Source: an uncultured Selenomonadaceae bacterium (lineage in GTDB: Bacteria; Bacillota; Negativicutes; Selenomonadales; Selenomonadaceae). From it: DNA of 15,092 nt. The DNA is taken from NCBI GenBank assembly GCA_905236255.1, contig CAJOPK010000023.1, positions 1 to 15,092 of the forward strand, given 5' to 3'. The number at the start of each line of letters is the position of its first letter. Within the stretch, counting starts at the first letter, position 1. A program made the position numbers and the translations under genes. The notes beneath the pieces were generated by a model, which saw nothing but the letters and a program-made list of their open reading frames with translations, searched no databases and was not told the DNA's origin. Shown here piece by piece: positions 13,881-15,092 of the stretch.

Positions 13881-15092
13881 TTGAACAATTTTTTGCGTAA
13901 CGTCGGATTTTATCTGCTGGTGATTTTTGTTGCCGTGACATTTTACGATTATTCTTCAATGAAACCTCAAACTGCTGTGGAGGAGATAAATTATTCGCAG
14001 TTTCTTAAAATGGTTGACGATGAAGAAATTGAAAGCGTTACGGTTGTCAAAAATTCGGTCAAAGGCAAGACAAAAGAGGGAAAAGAGTTTTCGACTTTGG
14101 TGCCGGACGAACCGCTTGACGACAATGCGCTTGTGCAGAGAATGGAGTCAAAAGGCGTTGAAATAACCGCTCAAAATCCGAAAGAGCCGCCTTGGTGGAC
14201 GACGCTCCTTTCGTCACTCCTGCCGATACTTTTGTTGATAGGTTTTTGGTTCTTCATGCTGAATCAGACGCAGGGCGGCGGCGGAAAACTTTTTTCCTTC
14301 GGAAAAAGCCGGGCGCGCATGAGTATCGGGGACAGGGTTAAAGTTACTTTTAACGATGTTGCCGGTGCCGATGAAGCGAAAGAAGAACTTGCCGAAGTTG
14401 TGGAATTTTTGAAACACCCGAAGAAGTTTAACGATTTGGGCGCGCGTATTCCGAAAGGAGTTTTACTTTTCGGGCCTCCCGGTACCGGAAAAACTTTGCT
14501 TGCAAAGGCGGTTGCCGGCGAGGCGGGAGTCGCTTTCTTTTCGATAAGCGGATCGGATTTTGTCGAAATGTTTGTCGGTGTCGGTGCGTCGCGTGTTCGC
14601 GATTTATTCAGTCAGGCGAAAAAGACCGCACCCTGCATAATTTTCATTGACGAAATCGATGCGGTAGGCAGACAGCGCGGAGCAGCTTTCGGCGGCGGTC
14701 ATGACGAACGCGAACAGACTTTGAATCAGTTGCTTGTCGAAATGGACGGCTTTGCGGCAAATGAAGGGATTATAATAATTGCCGCCACAAACAGACCGGA
14801 TATTTTGGATTCGGCACTTTTAAGACCGGGCAGATTCGATCGTCAAATTGTCGTTGACAAACCGGATGTAAAAGGTCGCGTCGCAATTCTGCAAGTCCAC
14901 TCAAAAGGCAAGCCGGTTGCAAAAGATGCGGATATGGAAATTCTTGCCCGCAGAACTCCGGGCTTTACCGGCGCGGATTTGTCAAATTTGGTCAATGAAG
15001 CGGCTTTGCTTTCGGCGCGCAGGAACAAAAAAGAAATCGGCATGCAGGAACTTGAAGAATCAATCGAACGCGTAATGGCGGGACCGGAAAGA
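13881..15092 (+). CDS. ftsH: ATP-dependent zinc metalloprotease FtsH, N-terminal 404 residues
   Basis: FtsH is the membrane-bound AAA+ protease that extracts and degrades membrane and regulatory proteins. The visible 404 codons cover a first membrane helix (about 5-22), a small extracytoplasmic domain, a second helix (about 105-125), a GGGG linker and the ATPase: Walker A GPPGTGKT (198-205), the pore loop with FVEMFVGVGASR, Walker B CIIFIDE (252-258) and the arginine-finger region RPGRFDR (315-321). The window ends at MAGPER in the helical lid, so the HExxH protease site lies outside. A TTG start at 13881 is used, with AAAGGAG 11 bases upstream; 30 bases separate it from hpt. No frameshift is seen. 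Confidence 0.96.
   Translation, partial: MNNFLRNVGFYLLVIFVAVTFYDYSSMKPQTAVEEINYSQFLKMVDDEEIESVTVVKNSVKGKTKEGKEFSTLVPDEPLDDNALVQRMESKGVEITAQNPKEPPWWTTLLSSLLPILLLIGFWFFMLNQTQGGGGKLFSFGKSRARMSIGDRVKVTFNDVAGADEAKEELAEVVEFLKHPKKFNDLGARIPKGVLLFGPPGTGKTLLAKAVAGEAGVAFFSISGSDFVEMFVGVGASRVRDLFSQAKKTAPCIIFIDEIDAVGRQRGAAFGGGHDEREQTLNQLLVEMDGFAANEGIIIIAATNRPDILDSALLRPGRFDRQIVVDKPDVKGRVAILQVHSKGKPVAKDADMEILARRTPGFTGADLSNLVNEAALLSARRNKKEIGMQELEESIERVMAGPER

Noticed and set aside
1..15092. CRISPR arrays, rRNA or tRNA genes, retrons or diversity-generating elements
   Set aside because: No regularly spaced repeats, no cloverleaf or rRNA-like sequence and no reverse transcriptase motif were seen on either strand.

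Overview
The window reads as a chromosomal segment of an anaerobic Firmicute, possibly Negativicutes-like. The class is an inference from gene order and style. The right half carries the order divIC - S1-domain protein (yabR-like) - tilS - hpt - ftsH, which Bacillus subtilis also has apart from spoIIE. The centre carries a standard rpsF-ssb-rpsR operon. Shine-Dalgarno sites are strong, TTG starts are frequent, and the DNA is AT-leaning with many A-tract/T-tract codons (AAA, ATT, TTT).

Left region (1-4341): a good sigma70-type promoter drives two overlapping genes. The first encodes a 951-residue AAA+ ATPase of the Ycf46 type with a large N-terminal extension. The second encodes a 415-residue protein with a polar N-terminal half and a Gly/Ala-rich membrane-like C-terminal half. 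This pair is the least explained part of the window and the best candidate for an undescribed system. A short reading frame just upstream, on the minus strand, resembles the tail of an IS30-type transposase, which would fit an accessory insertion.

Central region (4369-8368, minus strand): a promoter and a possible S6:S18-binding leader precede rpsF-ssb-rpsR, which ends in a clear terminator. Immediately after it, with no room for a promoter, lie a PilO-like membrane protein gene and hypF (carbamoyl transfer for [NiFe] hydrogenase maturation). No other hyp or pil gene is visible.

Right-centre (8504-11409, plus strand): a metal-type ABC transporter ATPase without its permease, a small glyoxalase with all four metal ligands, a terminator, a protein made of two tandem zinc-ribbon repeats, and an FkbM-family methyltransferase.

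Right region (11423-15092, plus strand): a promoter precedes the division/translation/homeostasis cluster divIC, S1 protein, a short tilS, hpt (with its own possible promoter) and ftsH. The last is cut by the window edge before its protease domain. There is no rRNA, tRNA, CRISPR array or intact insertion sequence. No gene-free stretch exceeds 300 bases; the longest are 1-251 and 8265-8503.
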